Shown: positions 26,026-35,425, counted from the stretch's first letter. The stretch: 64,000 nt of DNA from Halomicrococcus gelatinilyticus (GCA_024227995.1 CP100467.1:294866-358865); one strand, 5' to 3'. The notes: generated from the sequence alone by a model not told the origin. Translations and numbers: made by a program.

Positions 26026-26772
26026 TCAGCCGGTCTGTCGATGGCGCACGTCTTCCTGTTCCTCTTCGCCTTCGACGAGTTCCAGCGCACGGTTCACAGC
26101 AACGTCGGCGTTGTCGCCGTAGCCGTCGGCGCCGATCTCCTCCTTCCACTCCGGGGAGGTGGGCGCGCCGCCGACCATCACCTTGACGTCGTCACGGAGC
26201 CCCTCGTCCTCGAGCAGTTCGATGACCTCCTCCTGATGGTCCATCGTCATGGTCATGAGCGCGGACATCCCGAGGATGTCGGGGTCGTGCTCTCTGACGG
26301 CCTCGATGAACTCCTCGTTCGGTACTTCGACGCCGAGGTCGACGACGTCGAAGCCGTTCGCCTTCAGCATCGTCACGAAGATGTTCTTGCCGATGTTGTG
26401 GATGTCCTCGTCGACCGTTCCGATGACCACGAGACCGCCGGTGTCCTCGTCGCCGAGGTCCATCTCCGACAGCAGCGGGTCGACGTGCTGGACGCCGGCC
26501 CGCATGCAGTCGGCCGACATCGCCAGTTCGGGCAGGAACACCTCGCCGCGTCCGAACTTGTCGCCGACCGTCTTGACGCCCTTCGTCAGCCCATCCTGGA
26601 GGATGTCCAGGGGGCTGTAGCCCTCGTCGATCGCTTCGAGCGTCAGCTCCTCGGTCCGATCCTCGTCGAGGTCGATGATCGACTGCTGGATCTCCGCGAG
26701 GAGCGGGTCGTCGACGTCACCTGTGCGGTCGTCTGCCTGATCGAGATACTCCTCTCGCTCATCTTCCCCCAT
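26026..26772 (-). CDS. Methyltransferase corrinoid protein (MtbC/MttC type)
   Basis: A 248-residue B12-binding protein that shuttles methyl groups. Residues 25-105 are the helical cap (LAEIQQSIIDL, GYSPLDILQDGLTKGVKTVGDKF, PELAMSADCM). The Rossmann domain carries D123-x-H125-x-x-G128 in DEDIHNIGKNI, with H125 the lower cobalt ligand, then DILGMSALMTMTM and VMVGGAPTS. This is the fold of dimethylamine, trimethylamine and glycine betaine corrinoid proteins. It would accept methyl from an MttB-family enzyme (one is at 42950-44401) and give it to the MtrH-like protein. AATTTATATCC at 26807-26817 is the probable TATA box, about 40 bases upstream. Confidence 0.92.
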   Translation of the reverse strand: MGEDEREEYLDQADDRTGDVDDPLLAEIQQSIIDLDEDRTEELTLEAIDEGYSPLDILQDGLTKGVKTVGDKFGRGEVFLPELAMSADCMRAGVQHVDPLLSEMDLGDEDTGGLVVIGTVDEDIHNIGKNIFVTMLKANGFDVVDLGVEVPNEEFIEAVREHDPDILGMSALMTMTMDHQEEVIELLEDEGLRDDVKVMVGGAPTSPEWKEEIGADGYGDNADVAVNRALELVEGEEEQEDVRHRQTG

Positions 26773-26806
26773 GTTTGTTGCTCACTATCATGGAGACTGC
26801 CGCATC

Positions 26807-26817
26807 GGATATAAATT
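26807..26817 (-). promoter_or_regulatory. TATA-like box of the corrinoid protein gene
   Basis: AATTTATATCC on the minus strand; predicts a short leader of about 13 bases before ATG 26772. Confidence 0.5.
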
Positions 26818-26985
26818 CTTGGCCCGAAAGAAAGATATGTACACTGACGTACGGGTGCGACTGCTCGCGGCTGCGCCGTCCGAGCGTTCGGGGCGGGTCG
26901 GTCCCGTGGTGGCTGTCGACCCTGGGCGCGGTGGGCGCTCCGCCGTCGACGGCTCCGCGTCACCGTCGGTGGCGCGCTCGCCCGG

Positions 26986-28182
26986 TCAGATCTTGTCGCC
27001 CGGCCCGCCGTGACCCGCCGCGCCGTCCTCGAAGCGGTCGAGCGAGAAGTGGTCGACGTCGACGAACTCGGTGTCGCCTTCCGTCACGAGGTCGGTGAGA
27101 ATGCGTCCGACGGCGGGCCCGTGTTTGAACCCGTGCCCGGAGAACCCGCAGGCGACGAAACAGCCGTCGGGGCCCACCTGGTCGACAATGAAGTCGTGGT
27201 CGGGCGTCGTCGAGTAGACGCCGCAGTACTGGCCCTTGACCCTCGACTCCGCGAGTTCGGGGGCGAACCCTTCGAGTTCGTCGAGGAGCTGGAGGGTGGT
27301 CTCCTGGTCGGGCGACCCGTCGTATCGGTCGGGGTTCACCGTCTCGTCCGTGTGATGGGTTGCGACGAGGACGCCGTCGCCGAAGTCGGAGCGCATGTAC
27401 CAGTCCCCGCCCGGCGCCCCAGTGGTCGGTACGAGGTCGGGGTACTCCTCGGCGAACCCTTCGGGTGGGTCGAGGACGAGGACCTGTTCCCGCGTCCGCT
27501 CGATGGGGACGTCCACGCCGAGCCGGGCCATCAATCGGGGGGTCCACGGCCCCGCGGCGACCACGACGGTCTCGGCGGCCACAGCCCCGTCGTTCGTCTC
27601 GACGCCCACGACGGCGTCGTCCTCGACTACGAAGTCCTCGACGGCGACGCCGGTGACGACCGTCGCGCCCGCGTCCTGGGCCGCCCGCGCGAACCCGCCG
27701 GCCGCGTCGGTCCCGTCGGAGTAGCCCGCGGCGTCGTCGCTCACCGCGAAGTCGACTCCCTCCAGGTCCAGCATCGGGTACTGCTCGTCGAACTCGTCGG
27801 CGTCGTACTTCGTCACCGGGACGTCGAGCGACGAGAGCACGTCGCCGCCGGCGTCGGCGTACTCCCCTTCCGGCGTCCCCTCGACGCCGAACCGTACCAG
27901 TGGACTGTCCGCGTGGGCGATCGCCTCCCCGGTCCGCTCCTGGAACTCGCGGTAGAATCGGTGGCTCCACCACGCGGTCTTCGCGTAGATCTCCTTCGGG
28001 CCGTAGTGGTGGCGGAGGATGGCCGACGAATCGCCCGTCGAACCGCTGGCTATCTTGTCCTTCTCGACCAGCAGGACGTCGAGGTCCGTCTCGGTCGTGA
28101 GAAAGTACGCCGCGCTGGTCCCCATGATGCCGCCGCCGACGACGACGACGTCGGCACGCTCGGGAAGGGTTACCAAACTCAT
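26986..28182 (-). CDS. FAD-dependent amine oxidoreductase, monomeric sarcosine oxidase-like
   Basis: A 398-residue DAO-family flavoprotein. The dinucleotide-binding fold is VVVVGGGIMGTSAAYFL (residues 13-28). The C-terminal part holds GQYCGVYSTTPDHDFIVD and ACGFSGHGFKHGPAVG. The cysteine C320 sits where monomeric sarcosine oxidase and N-methyltryptophan oxidase attach FAD covalently. It would oxidise an N-methylated amino acid such as sarcosine to the free amine and a C1 unit. It lies between the corrinoid protein gene and the PLP/DMGDH operon. Alternative: another glycine or D-amino acid oxidase of the same fold. Confidence 0.82.
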   Translation of the reverse strand: MSLVTLPERADVVVVGGGIMGTSAAYFLTTETDLDVLLVEKDKIASGSTGDSSAILRHHYGPKEIYAKTAWWSHRFYREFQERTGEAIAHADSPLVRFGVEGTPEGEYADAGGDVLSSLDVPVTKYDADEFDEQYPMLDLEGVDFAVSDDAAGYSDGTDAAGGFARAAQDAGATVVTGVAVEDFVVEDDAVVGVETNDGAVAAETVVVAAGPWTPRLMARLGVDVPIERTREQVLVLDPPEGFAEEYPDLVPTTGAPGGDWYMRSDFGDGVLVATHHTDETVNPDRYDGSPDQETTLQLLDELEGFAPELAESRVKGQYCGVYSTTPDHDFIVDQVGPDGCFVACGFSGHGFKHGPAVGRILTDLVTEGDTEFVDVDHFSLDRFEDGAAGHGGPGDKI

Positions 28183-28254
28183 ACCGGAAGGTGGGCGAAC
28201 GGAACGAAAAAAGTTCTGTCACCGCGCCGACGGATGGTGGAACGGTCGCCCGCA

Positions 28255-29418
28255 TCAATCGGGGAACGCAGAGCGGAGGTCGTCGAGCAGGTCCGCCGCG
28301 TGTTCGACGCCGACCGACACGCGGACGAGCGTCTCGGGGATGTCGTCCGCGTCAGTCCCGGTGACCTCGTCGTGTGTCATGAGCGACGGTACCTCGACCA
28401 GCGACTCGACGCCGCCCAGGCTGACGGCGAGCGAGAACTCCTCCAGGCGGTCGACGAACGCCGCCGTCTCGGCCTGGCTCCCGTCGAACTCGAACGAGAG
28501 CATCCCTCCGAACCCGGACGTCTGTCGGCGCGCGAGGTCGTGCTGTGGATGGCTCTCCAGGCCGGGATAGCGGACCCTGCGAACGCGCTCGTGGTCGTCG
28601 AGGAAGCGCGCGATGCGGAGTGCGTTCTCCTCGTGGCGCTCCATCCGAAGCGCCAGCGTCTTCAGCCCACGGGTGACCAGGAACGCGTCGAACGGCGAGA
28701 GGGGGTTCCCGAGGCCGATGCCCTGTGCGAACGACAGCGACTCCGCGACGTCGTCGTCGGACGTCACGACGACGCCACCGTTGGAGTCGCTGTGACCGTT
28801 CAGGTACTTCGTGGTGCTGTGGACGACCAGGTCCGCACCGAGGTCGAGCGGCTGCTGGAAGTACGGGCTCATGAACGTGCTGTCGATACCCAGCGGCACC
28901 CCGTGCTCTTGGGCGACGGCCGCGTTCGCCTCGACGTCGCACAGCCGCAGCATGGGGTTCGTCGGCGTCTCGAGCCAGACGAGCCCCGTCTCGGGACGGA
29001 CGGCGTCGGCGACGTTCGCCGCGTCCCGCGCGTCGACGTAGGAGACGTCCACGTCGAGGTGGGCGGCGAAAAGCTCCGAGAGCATCCGCTCCGTGCCGCT
29101 GTAGAGGTCGTCGAACGCGACGACGTGACCGCCCGCACCGACCTGCGTCAGGACGGCGGTGAAGATGGCCGCGGTGCCCGACGCGAACGCGCGGGCGTGC
29201 TCGCCGCCTTCGAGCGCGGCGAGTCGCTCCTCCAGTGCGTCCCGCGTCGGATTCTCGATGCGCGAGTACTCGTAGGCGATGGCGTCCTTGTCCAGTTCGT
29301 CCCACGTGTACGTCGTCGAGAGGTGTAACGGGTCGACGACGTCGGTCGGTGCTCGGCGGTCCCGGTCGTCGTCTCCGCCGACCGCGAGCGTCTCGAATCT
29401 GGCGTCGGGGTCAGCCAT
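28255..29418 (-). CDS. Cystathionine gamma-synthase/lyase-family PLP enzyme
   Basis: A 387-residue Cys/Met-metabolism PLP enzyme. YSRIENPTRDALEERLAALEGG, the SGTAAIF cofactor loop, WLETPTNPMLRLCD and the PLP lysine K204 in HSTTKYLNGHSD are visible, plus the C-terminal SLGGVESLVEVPSLMTH. The family includes cystathionine gamma-synthase, gamma-lyase, O-acetylhomoserine sulfhydrylase and methionine gamma-lyase, and I cannot separate them here. It starts two bases after the upstream dehydrogenase-like gene and is therefore in its operon, suggesting a link between demethylation and homocysteine/methionine metabolism. Confidence 0.85.
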   Translation of the reverse strand: MADPDARFETLAVGGDDDRDRRAPTDVVDPLHLSTTYTWDELDKDAIAYEYSRIENPTRDALEERLAALEGGEHARAFASGTAAIFTAVLTQVGAGGHVVAFDDLYSGTERMLSELFAAHLDVDVSYVDARDAANVADAVRPETGLVWLETPTNPMLRLCDVEANAAVAQEHGVPLGIDSTFMSPYFQQPLDLGADLVVHSTTKYLNGHSDSNGGVVVTSDDDVAESLSFAQGIGLGNPLSPFDAFLVTRGLKTLALRMERHEENALRIARFLDDHERVRRVRYPGLESHPQHDLARRQTSGFGGMLSFEFDGSQAETAAFVDRLEEFSLAVSLGGVESLVEVPSLMTHDEVTGTDADDIPETLVRVSVGVEHAADLLDDLRSAFPD

Positions 29419-29420
29419 GG

Positions 29421-31940
29421 TCAGCCCAGGATGCGCTCGCGCTCGGGGTCGAAGAGTGGCTCCTCCCGGACCGTCGCGGGGTAGCGTTCGTTCTCGTACT
29501 GCACCGCAACGCTCGTCCCCGCCTCGGCGTACTCGTTCGAGACGTACCCGTAGGCGATCGGTGCACCGACGCTGTACCCGTAGCCGACGCTCGTCGTGTA
29601 GCCGACGGTCCCGGCACCGTCGAGGACCGGCGCGCCACCGGTCGGCACGCGGTCGGTGTCGTCCAGCGTGAGACAGGCGAGTCGTTTCTCGACCGCGCCG
29701 TCTGCCGCGTCCGTGAGCGCCTCGCGGCCGACGAACTCGGTGTCCATGTCGACCGCGAAGCCGAGTCCCGCCTCGAACGGGTCGTACTCCGTCGTCAGGT
29801 CCGTGCCGTACAGCCGGAACCCCTTCTCGAGGCGCATGGTGTCGAGTGCGCCGTCACCCATCGCCACCGCGTCGTACTCCTGGCCCGCCTCCCAGAGGTA
29901 CTCCCAGAGCTTGCGGCCGTACTCCGTCGCCGTGTGCAGCTCCCAGCCCAGTTCGCCCACGTAGGACACGCGCAGTGCGGTCACCGGTATCTCTTCGAGG
30001 TAGGTGTCCTGGGCGCTGAAGTAGGGGAAGGCGTCGTTCGCGAGGTCCGCCTCCACCAGCGGCGCGAGCAACTCGCGGGCGTCCGGTCCCCAGACGCCGA
30101 CGCCGGCCCTGGACGAGACGCGGTTCGTGACCGAGACGGCGTCGTCGCCGTCGGCCTGCTCGCGCAGCCAGGCGAGCTGTTCCGTTCCTGCTGCGCCGCT
30201 GTTGGCGAGCACGTGGTATCGGTCTTCGGCCAGGCGCACGACCGTCATGTCGCCCAGGACGTTCCCCCGAGGATTGCACAGCAGCGTGTATCGGGCGTCC
30301 CCGACGTCGATGGCCATGTCGTTCGTGAACGCGCGCTGTGCGAACTCGGCCGCATCGCTCCCCTCGATGTCGATTGTGGTGAAGTTCGAGAGGTCGAACA
30401 GCCCGACGCCGTCGCGGACCGCGAGGTGTTCGGCGGCCTCGATCGGCGACCAGAACCGCGCCTCCCACCCCGTCCGCTCGGGAATCTGGTCGCCATAGCG
30501 GTCCAGCAGGCTCTCGTTTTCGCCGTACCACCGCGCGCGCTCCCAGCCGTCGGCCTCGTAGAACTCGGCGTCCAGGGCGGACTGCTGGCCGTAGAACGGG
30601 CCGGTGCGGAGCCCCCGATTCGTGACCGCCGACTCCCGCGGATGGACGACGTCGTAGACGGTGTCGTACTGGCGGTATCCCCGGTCGCGGACGAACGTCT
30701 CGCTCCCCGAGTGGGGCTGGAAGCGATTGATGTGCGCGGGGACCACGTTCTCGCTCGCGCTACCCGCGTCCATCATCTCGGCCACCGTCCGCCCGACGCC
30801 GCCGGCGTGGGTCAGCCAGACGGCCGCGGCGACCCAGAACCCGTCGACCGACGGCGCCTCGCCCAGTATCGGCATGCCGTCGGGCGTGAAACAGAACATT
30901 CCGTTGTACGCCTTCTCGACCGACGCGCCGTCGAGGTCCGGGAGCACGCGGACGGTCTCCGCCCAGGCGTCGCCGAAGTGTTCCTCGGTGAACGGTCGGG
31001 TCGACGGCATCCGGATGGGGTCGTGATTCGACCCACGACCCGGAACGTAGTCGTACACGGGCGACTCCTCCATCGCATCCTCGCGGTCGTCGATGTCGTG
31101 CGGGTCGACGAGCAGCGGTTCGTGGTTGTACGAGCCGATACCGTAGCCCGTCCGGTGCTGACGGAAGTACATCGCGGCGTCCTGGTGGCGGAGGAACGGG
31201 TGGTCGACGTCCTCGGTGGCGTCGGACAGGACGTCGAGTTCGTCCGTGACGGCGTACTGGTGCTCACAGGGCGTCAGCGGAATCTCGACGTCGACCATCT
31301 CGCCGAACAGCGGTGCCCAGATGTTGCCTGCGACGAGCAGTTCGTCGCACGCGATGCGACCGCGGTCGGTGACGACGGCCTTGACTCCGCCGTTCGCCGT
31401 CTCGACGTCCGTCACCGCCCTGTGCTCGTGGAACTCGATACCGCCGTCTTCCGCACCCTGCCGGAGTGCGTCCAGCAGGTCGACGCTGTTCATCCGGCCG
31501 TCAGTGGGGACGTAGAACCCGCCGCGGATCGCGTCCGGGTCCACGAGCGGGACGCGGTCCGCGACCTCTGCCGGCGTCAGCCGTTCCGCGCCGTCGATTC
31601 CCCACGCCGTCGCCTGGTCCATCCGCCGGTCGAGGAACTCCATCCGCTCGTCGGTCGTGGCGATCTCGATCCCGCCGACCGCGTCGAACGCCCCGAGGTC
31701 GGTGTACAGTTCCCGGGTGTACTGCGCCCAGTTGGCCATCAGCTTGCTCGGCGTCGTCTGGAAGAGCCCGCCCGGTGCGTGCACCGACGAGCCCCCCGTC
31801 TTCGGGATGGGTCCCGCGTCGAGCACGGTCACGTCACCGCGGCCGCGCTGTGCGAGGTGGTAGGCGGTACTGCATCCGACGATTCCTGCGCCGATGATGA
31901 CCGTCCCGGTCCGATCGGGTGGTTTGTTAGCTCCTGTCAT
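29421..31940 (-). CDS. Dimethylglycine/sarcosine dehydrogenase-like FAD and GcvT-domain protein (copy 1)
   Basis: An 839-residue two-domain enzyme. Residues 12-400 form a DAO-type FAD domain (TVIIGAGIVGCSTAYHLA; TGGSSVHAPGGL with H54 at the position used for covalent FAD attachment in dimethylglycine dehydrogenase; NGMFCFTPDGMPILGEAP). Residues about 440-839 are the aminomethyltransferase (GcvT) domains, seen as VGLFDLSNFTTIDIEGSDA, LCNPRGNVLGDMTV, YVGELGWELH and GDGALDTMRLEKGFRLYG. Such enzymes oxidatively demethylate dimethylglycine or sarcosine and bind the C1 unit to folate, passing electrons to ETF. ATTCTTATTGTCC at 31965-31977 suits a leaderless start. It heads an operon with the PLP enzyme. 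Confidence 0.86.
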   Translation of the reverse strand: MTGANKPPDRTGTVIIGAGIVGCSTAYHLAQRGRGDVTVLDAGPIPKTGGSSVHAPGGLFQTTPSKLMANWAQYTRELYTDLGAFDAVGGIEIATTDERMEFLDRRMDQATAWGIDGAERLTPAEVADRVPLVDPDAIRGGFYVPTDGRMNSVDLLDALRQGAEDGGIEFHEHRAVTDVETANGGVKAVVTDRGRIACDELLVAGNIWAPLFGEMVDVEIPLTPCEHQYAVTDELDVLSDATEDVDHPFLRHQDAAMYFRQHRTGYGIGSYNHEPLLVDPHDIDDREDAMEESPVYDYVPGRGSNHDPIRMPSTRPFTEEHFGDAWAETVRVLPDLDGASVEKAYNGMFCFTPDGMPILGEAPSVDGFWVAAAVWLTHAGGVGRTVAEMMDAGSASENVVPAHINRFQPHSGSETFVRDRGYRQYDTVYDVVHPRESAVTNRGLRTGPFYGQQSALDAEFYEADGWERARWYGENESLLDRYGDQIPERTGWEARFWSPIEAAEHLAVRDGVGLFDLSNFTTIDIEGSDAAEFAQRAFTNDMAIDVGDARYTLLCNPRGNVLGDMTVVRLAEDRYHVLANSGAAGTEQLAWLREQADGDDAVSVTNRVSSRAGVGVWGPDARELLAPLVEADLANDAFPYFSAQDTYLEEIPVTALRVSYVGELGWELHTATEYGRKLWEYLWEAGQEYDAVAMGDGALDTMRLEKGFRLYGTDLTTEYDPFEAGLGFAVDMDTEFVGREALTDAADGAVEKRLACLTLDDTDRVPTGGAPVLDGAGTVGYTTSVGYGYSVGAPIAYGYVSNEYAEAGTSVAVQYENERYPATVREEPLFDPERERILG

Positions 31941-32019
31941 GCGTCACGTGGGCTTCTCTTGTCTGGACAATAAGAATAATGTCTGCGAAACGTCAACAAT
32001 CGGCGCTGTGCGGGTCCTC

Positions 32020-34539
32020 TCACCGGAGCAGTCGGTCGCGGCCGGGGTCGAACAGCGGTTCCTCGCGGACCGTCGCGGGGTAGCGCTCGTTCTCGTACTG
32101 GACCACCACGCTCGTCCCCGGGTCGGCGTGTTCGACGGGGAGGTAACTGGAGACGATGCCCCGGCCGACGCTGTAGCCGTAGTCTGCGCTCGCTGCGTAC
32201 CCGACGGTCTCGTCGTCGACGAAGACCGGTGCGCCGTTGAACACGACCGCATCCGGGGCGTCGAGCGTCACGGCGGTGCGCGTCCGGTTGGGCCCCTCGT
32301 CGGCGACCGCCTGCAGCGCCTCGCGGCCGACGAACTCGGTGTCCATGTCGACCGCGAAGTCCAGTCCCGCCTCGAACGGGTCGTACTCGGGGGAGATGTC
32401 CACGCCGACCAGCGGATAGCCTTTCTCGAGGCGCATGGTGTCGAGCGCGCCGTCGCCCATCGCCACCGCGTCGTACTCCGCTCCTGCTTCCTGCAGGTAC
32501 TCCCAGAGCTTGCGGCCGTACTCCGTCCCCGTGTGCAGCTCCCAGCCCAGCTCGCCCACGTAGGACACCCGAAGCGCGGTCACGGGCACCTCTTCGAGGT
32601 AGGTGTCCTGGCCGGTGAAGTAGGGGAAGGCGTCGTTCGAGAGGTCCGCCTCCACCAGCGGCGCGAGCATCTCGCGGGCGTCCGGTCCCCAGACGCCGAC
32701 CGCACACCGGCCCGAGACGTCGGCGGTCACGGTCACCGAGCCGTCGTCAGGGGCCCGCTCGCGGAGCCACGCGAGCTGCTCGGTGCCGGCCGCCCCGCTG
32801 TTGGCGAGCACGTGGTATCGCTCCTCGGCCAGCCGCACGACCGTCGCGTCGCCGAGGATGCCGCCTCGCTCGGTGCACAGCAGCGTGTACCGGGCGTCGC
32901 CGACGTCGATGGCCATGGCGTTGGTACAGACCCGCTGGACGAAATCCAGCGCGCCCGGCCCGGTGACGTCGACGTTGGTGAAGTTCGAGAGGTCGAACAG
33001 CCCGACGCCGTCGCGGACCGCGAGGTGTTCGGCGGCCTCAACCGGCGACCAGAACTGCGCCTCCCATCCCGACCGCTCGGGGATCTGGTCGCCGTAGGCG
33101 TCCAGCAGGCCCTCGTTCGCACCGTACCACCGCGCCCGCTCCCAGCCCGCGGCGGCGTAGAACTCGGCGTCGAGGGCAGTCTGGCGGTCGTAGAACGGCC
33201 CCGTTCGAAGTCCCCGGTTTGCCGTCGCTGGTTCGCGCGGGTGAACCAGGTCGTAGACGGTGTCGTAGGCGTAGGCGCTGCGGTCCCAGCCGTACCGTCG
33301 ACTGCCGGCGTGCTCCTGGAAGCGGTTGACGTCGGCACCGAGCAGGTTCGTTCGGGGGTAGCCCTCGTCCATCCACTCCGCCATGGCCCGCCCCACGCCG
33401 CCGGCGTGGGTCAACCAGACCGCCGCGGCGATCCAGAGGCCGTCGACGCTCTCTGGTTGGCCCACGAGGGGCATGCCGTCTGGCGTGAAGGCGAAGACGC
33501 CGTTGAACGACCGGTCGACCTCTGCGCCCGAGAGCGCCGGGATGAGACGACGCGCGTCCTCCCAGGCGTCGTCGAAGTCGTCCTCGCGGAACGGCTGGTT
33601 CGCCATCATCCGGATGGGGTCGCGGTCCTGCTCTTTCCCCACGAAGTAGTCGTACACGGGCGTCGACTCCGGTGCTTCCTGGAGGTCGGGCAGGTCGTGC
33701 GGGTCGACGAGTCGCGGCGCGTGGTTGTACGAGCCGACGCCGTACCCTTCCCCGTGCTGGCGGAAGTAGAGCGACGCCTCCTGGTACCGGAGCCCCGTCA
33801 GGTGCGCCTCCTCGTCGGCTCCCTCCAGTTCGGGCAACGACTCGGTGACGACGTACTGGTGCTCGCACGGAACCAGCGGGACGTCGACGTCGGCCATCTC
33901 GCCGAACAGCGGCGCCCAGATGTTGCTCGCGACGAGCAGTTCGTCGCAGGCGATGCGCCCGCGGTCGGTGACGACGGTCTGCACCGCGCCGTTTTCCGTC
34001 TCGACGTCCGTCACCGTCGTGTGCTCGTGGAACGTCGCGCCGCCGCTCCGGGCGCGGTCGGCCAGCGCCTCCAGCAGTTCGACGGTGCGCATCAGTCCGT
34101 CGTCGGGGCTGTAGTACGCGCCGAGGATCTCGCCCTCGTCGACGAGCGGATTCAGGTCGGTCGCCTCCTCGGGCGAGAGGACCTCGCCCCCGCGAACGCC
34201 CCAGGAGCGACCGTAGTCGGCCAGCCGTCGGGCCTGGTCCAGCCGCTCGGGCGAGGAGACGAGCTCCAGCAATCCGTCGGCGTCGAAGCCGCCGAGGTCG
34301 GTGTAGAGTTCCTGTGAGTACTGTGCGAACTCGCTCATCAGCTTGCTCGCAGACGTCTGGACGAGACCGCCCGGAGCGTGGACGGTCGACCCGCCCGTCT
34401 CGGGGATCGGTCCCTGGTCGACCACGGTGACGTCTTCGCGGCCACGCTCGGCAAGGTGGTAGGCGGTACTGCAACCGACGATGCCGGCACCGACGATCAG
34501 GACCTCCGTCTCGTCGGGGGGCGTCCTCCCTGAACTCAT
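32020..34539 (-). CDS. Dimethylglycine/sarcosine dehydrogenase-like FAD and GcvT-domain protein (copy 2)
   Basis: A tandem paralogue of the next gene downstream, also exactly 839 residues and with the same order of motifs: VLIVGAGIVGCSTAYHLA, TGGSTVHAPGGL with H54, NGVFAFTPDGMPLVGQPE, VGLFDLSNFTNVDVTG, YVGELGWELH and GDGALDTMRLEKGYPLVG. Long stretches around the active-site and GcvT regions are nearly identical in the two copies, while the substrate-side segments differ. ATG 34539 is chosen because ATTTATTACG at 34561-34570 is 27 bases upstream; the frame extends to 34602 but would include that box. The two copies probably act on different N-methyl substrates. Confidence 0.86.
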   Translation of the reverse strand: MSSGRTPPDETEVLIVGAGIVGCSTAYHLAERGREDVTVVDQGPIPETGGSTVHAPGGLVQTSASKLMSEFAQYSQELYTDLGGFDADGLLELVSSPERLDQARRLADYGRSWGVRGGEVLSPEEATDLNPLVDEGEILGAYYSPDDGLMRTVELLEALADRARSGGATFHEHTTVTDVETENGAVQTVVTDRGRIACDELLVASNIWAPLFGEMADVDVPLVPCEHQYVVTESLPELEGADEEAHLTGLRYQEASLYFRQHGEGYGVGSYNHAPRLVDPHDLPDLQEAPESTPVYDYFVGKEQDRDPIRMMANQPFREDDFDDAWEDARRLIPALSGAEVDRSFNGVFAFTPDGMPLVGQPESVDGLWIAAAVWLTHAGGVGRAMAEWMDEGYPRTNLLGADVNRFQEHAGSRRYGWDRSAYAYDTVYDLVHPREPATANRGLRTGPFYDRQTALDAEFYAAAGWERARWYGANEGLLDAYGDQIPERSGWEAQFWSPVEAAEHLAVRDGVGLFDLSNFTNVDVTGPGALDFVQRVCTNAMAIDVGDARYTLLCTERGGILGDATVVRLAEERYHVLANSGAAGTEQLAWLRERAPDDGSVTVTADVSGRCAVGVWGPDAREMLAPLVEADLSNDAFPYFTGQDTYLEEVPVTALRVSYVGELGWELHTGTEYGRKLWEYLQEAGAEYDAVAMGDGALDTMRLEKGYPLVGVDISPEYDPFEAGLDFAVDMDTEFVGREALQAVADEGPNRTRTAVTLDAPDAVVFNGAPVFVDDETVGYAASADYGYSVGRGIVSSYLPVEHADPGTSVVVQYENERYPATVREEPLFDPGRDRLLR

Positions 34540-34560
34540 AGTGTGGTAGAGAATCACAAA

Positions 34561-34570
34561 CGTAATAAAT
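34561..34570 (-). promoter_or_regulatory. TATA-like box of dehydrogenase copy 2
   Basis: ATTTATTACG on the minus strand, centred 27 bases before ATG 34539; it decides that start over 34602. Confidence 0.55.
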
Positions 34571-34630
34571 CCACGGTCGGGGAATCTCCGACCCCCGTGC
34601 AAAGGATGAAGTCCCGGCCCAACACAATTC

Positions 34631-35425
34631 TTGCACGTCTCGCGGCGTATCCGCAGACGATCGGGGTCGCCGAGCGAACAGCACCGCTCGCGTGCACGGA
34701 TCGGACGCGTGTCTCGCTACCGCAACCTCGGCCAGTTCGTCGCGCTCGGCAACGGCCTCGGCTTCGTCGGCCAGCAGTTCACCACCGGGAGCGTCGCGAG
34801 CATCGTCTTCTCGCTGATCCCGCTGCTCACCGTCGCCTTCGCCTGGGGTATCCTGCCCGACGAACGCCCGACGTCGCTGGGGCTTCTGGGCGTCCTGCTC
34901 GGCCTCCTGGGCGTCGCCATCCTCGTCGGTCCCGACGCGACGACCCTCCTCGCATCGACCGTCGTCGGGACGGGGATCGTGTTCGTCGCCGCCGTCGCGA
35001 CGGCGCTGGGGACCGTCCTCGTCCGGCGGTGGTCGACGTCGCTCTCGAGCACGCCGCTCACCGCGTGGGCGATGGTCGTCGGCGCACTCACGCTGCACGC
35101 GGGAAGCCTCGCGACCGGAGAGCGGGTCCCCGACGCGACCATCCCGGTCGCCGTCGTCCTGGCGACGGTGTACCTCGGCGTCGCGTCCAGCGCCCTGGCC
35201 TACGCGATGTACTTCTCCATGCTCCGCCGGTTCACCGCCCTGGAGATGAACCTCGTCACGTACCTCACGCCGGTCGTCGCGACGGTGGCGGGGTGGGCGC
35301 TCCTGGACGAACCGGTCACACCGTCCATGGTCGCCGGCTTCGTCGTCATCGTGGCCGGGTTCGCGCTGCTGAAACGGCGCGCGCTCGTCGAGGAGGTCCG
35401 ACGCGACGGGACGCGCGCCGACTAG
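34631..35425 (+). pseudogene. DMT/EamA-family transporter, 5'-truncated
   Basis: The readable part begins around the third transmembrane helix of an EamA transporter (GQFVALGNGLGFVGQQF, then SVASIVFSLIPLLTVAFAW) and continues through the second EamA repeat to a normal C terminus (YLTPVVATVAGWALLDEPV). About the first 70 residues of a normal 300-residue protein are missing and replaced by an Arg-rich, non-hydrophobic stretch with only a TTG start. It abuts the promoter of the methylamine dehydrogenase cluster, which suggests the cluster's arrival or a rearrangement cut off the front of the gene. Confidence 0.65.
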
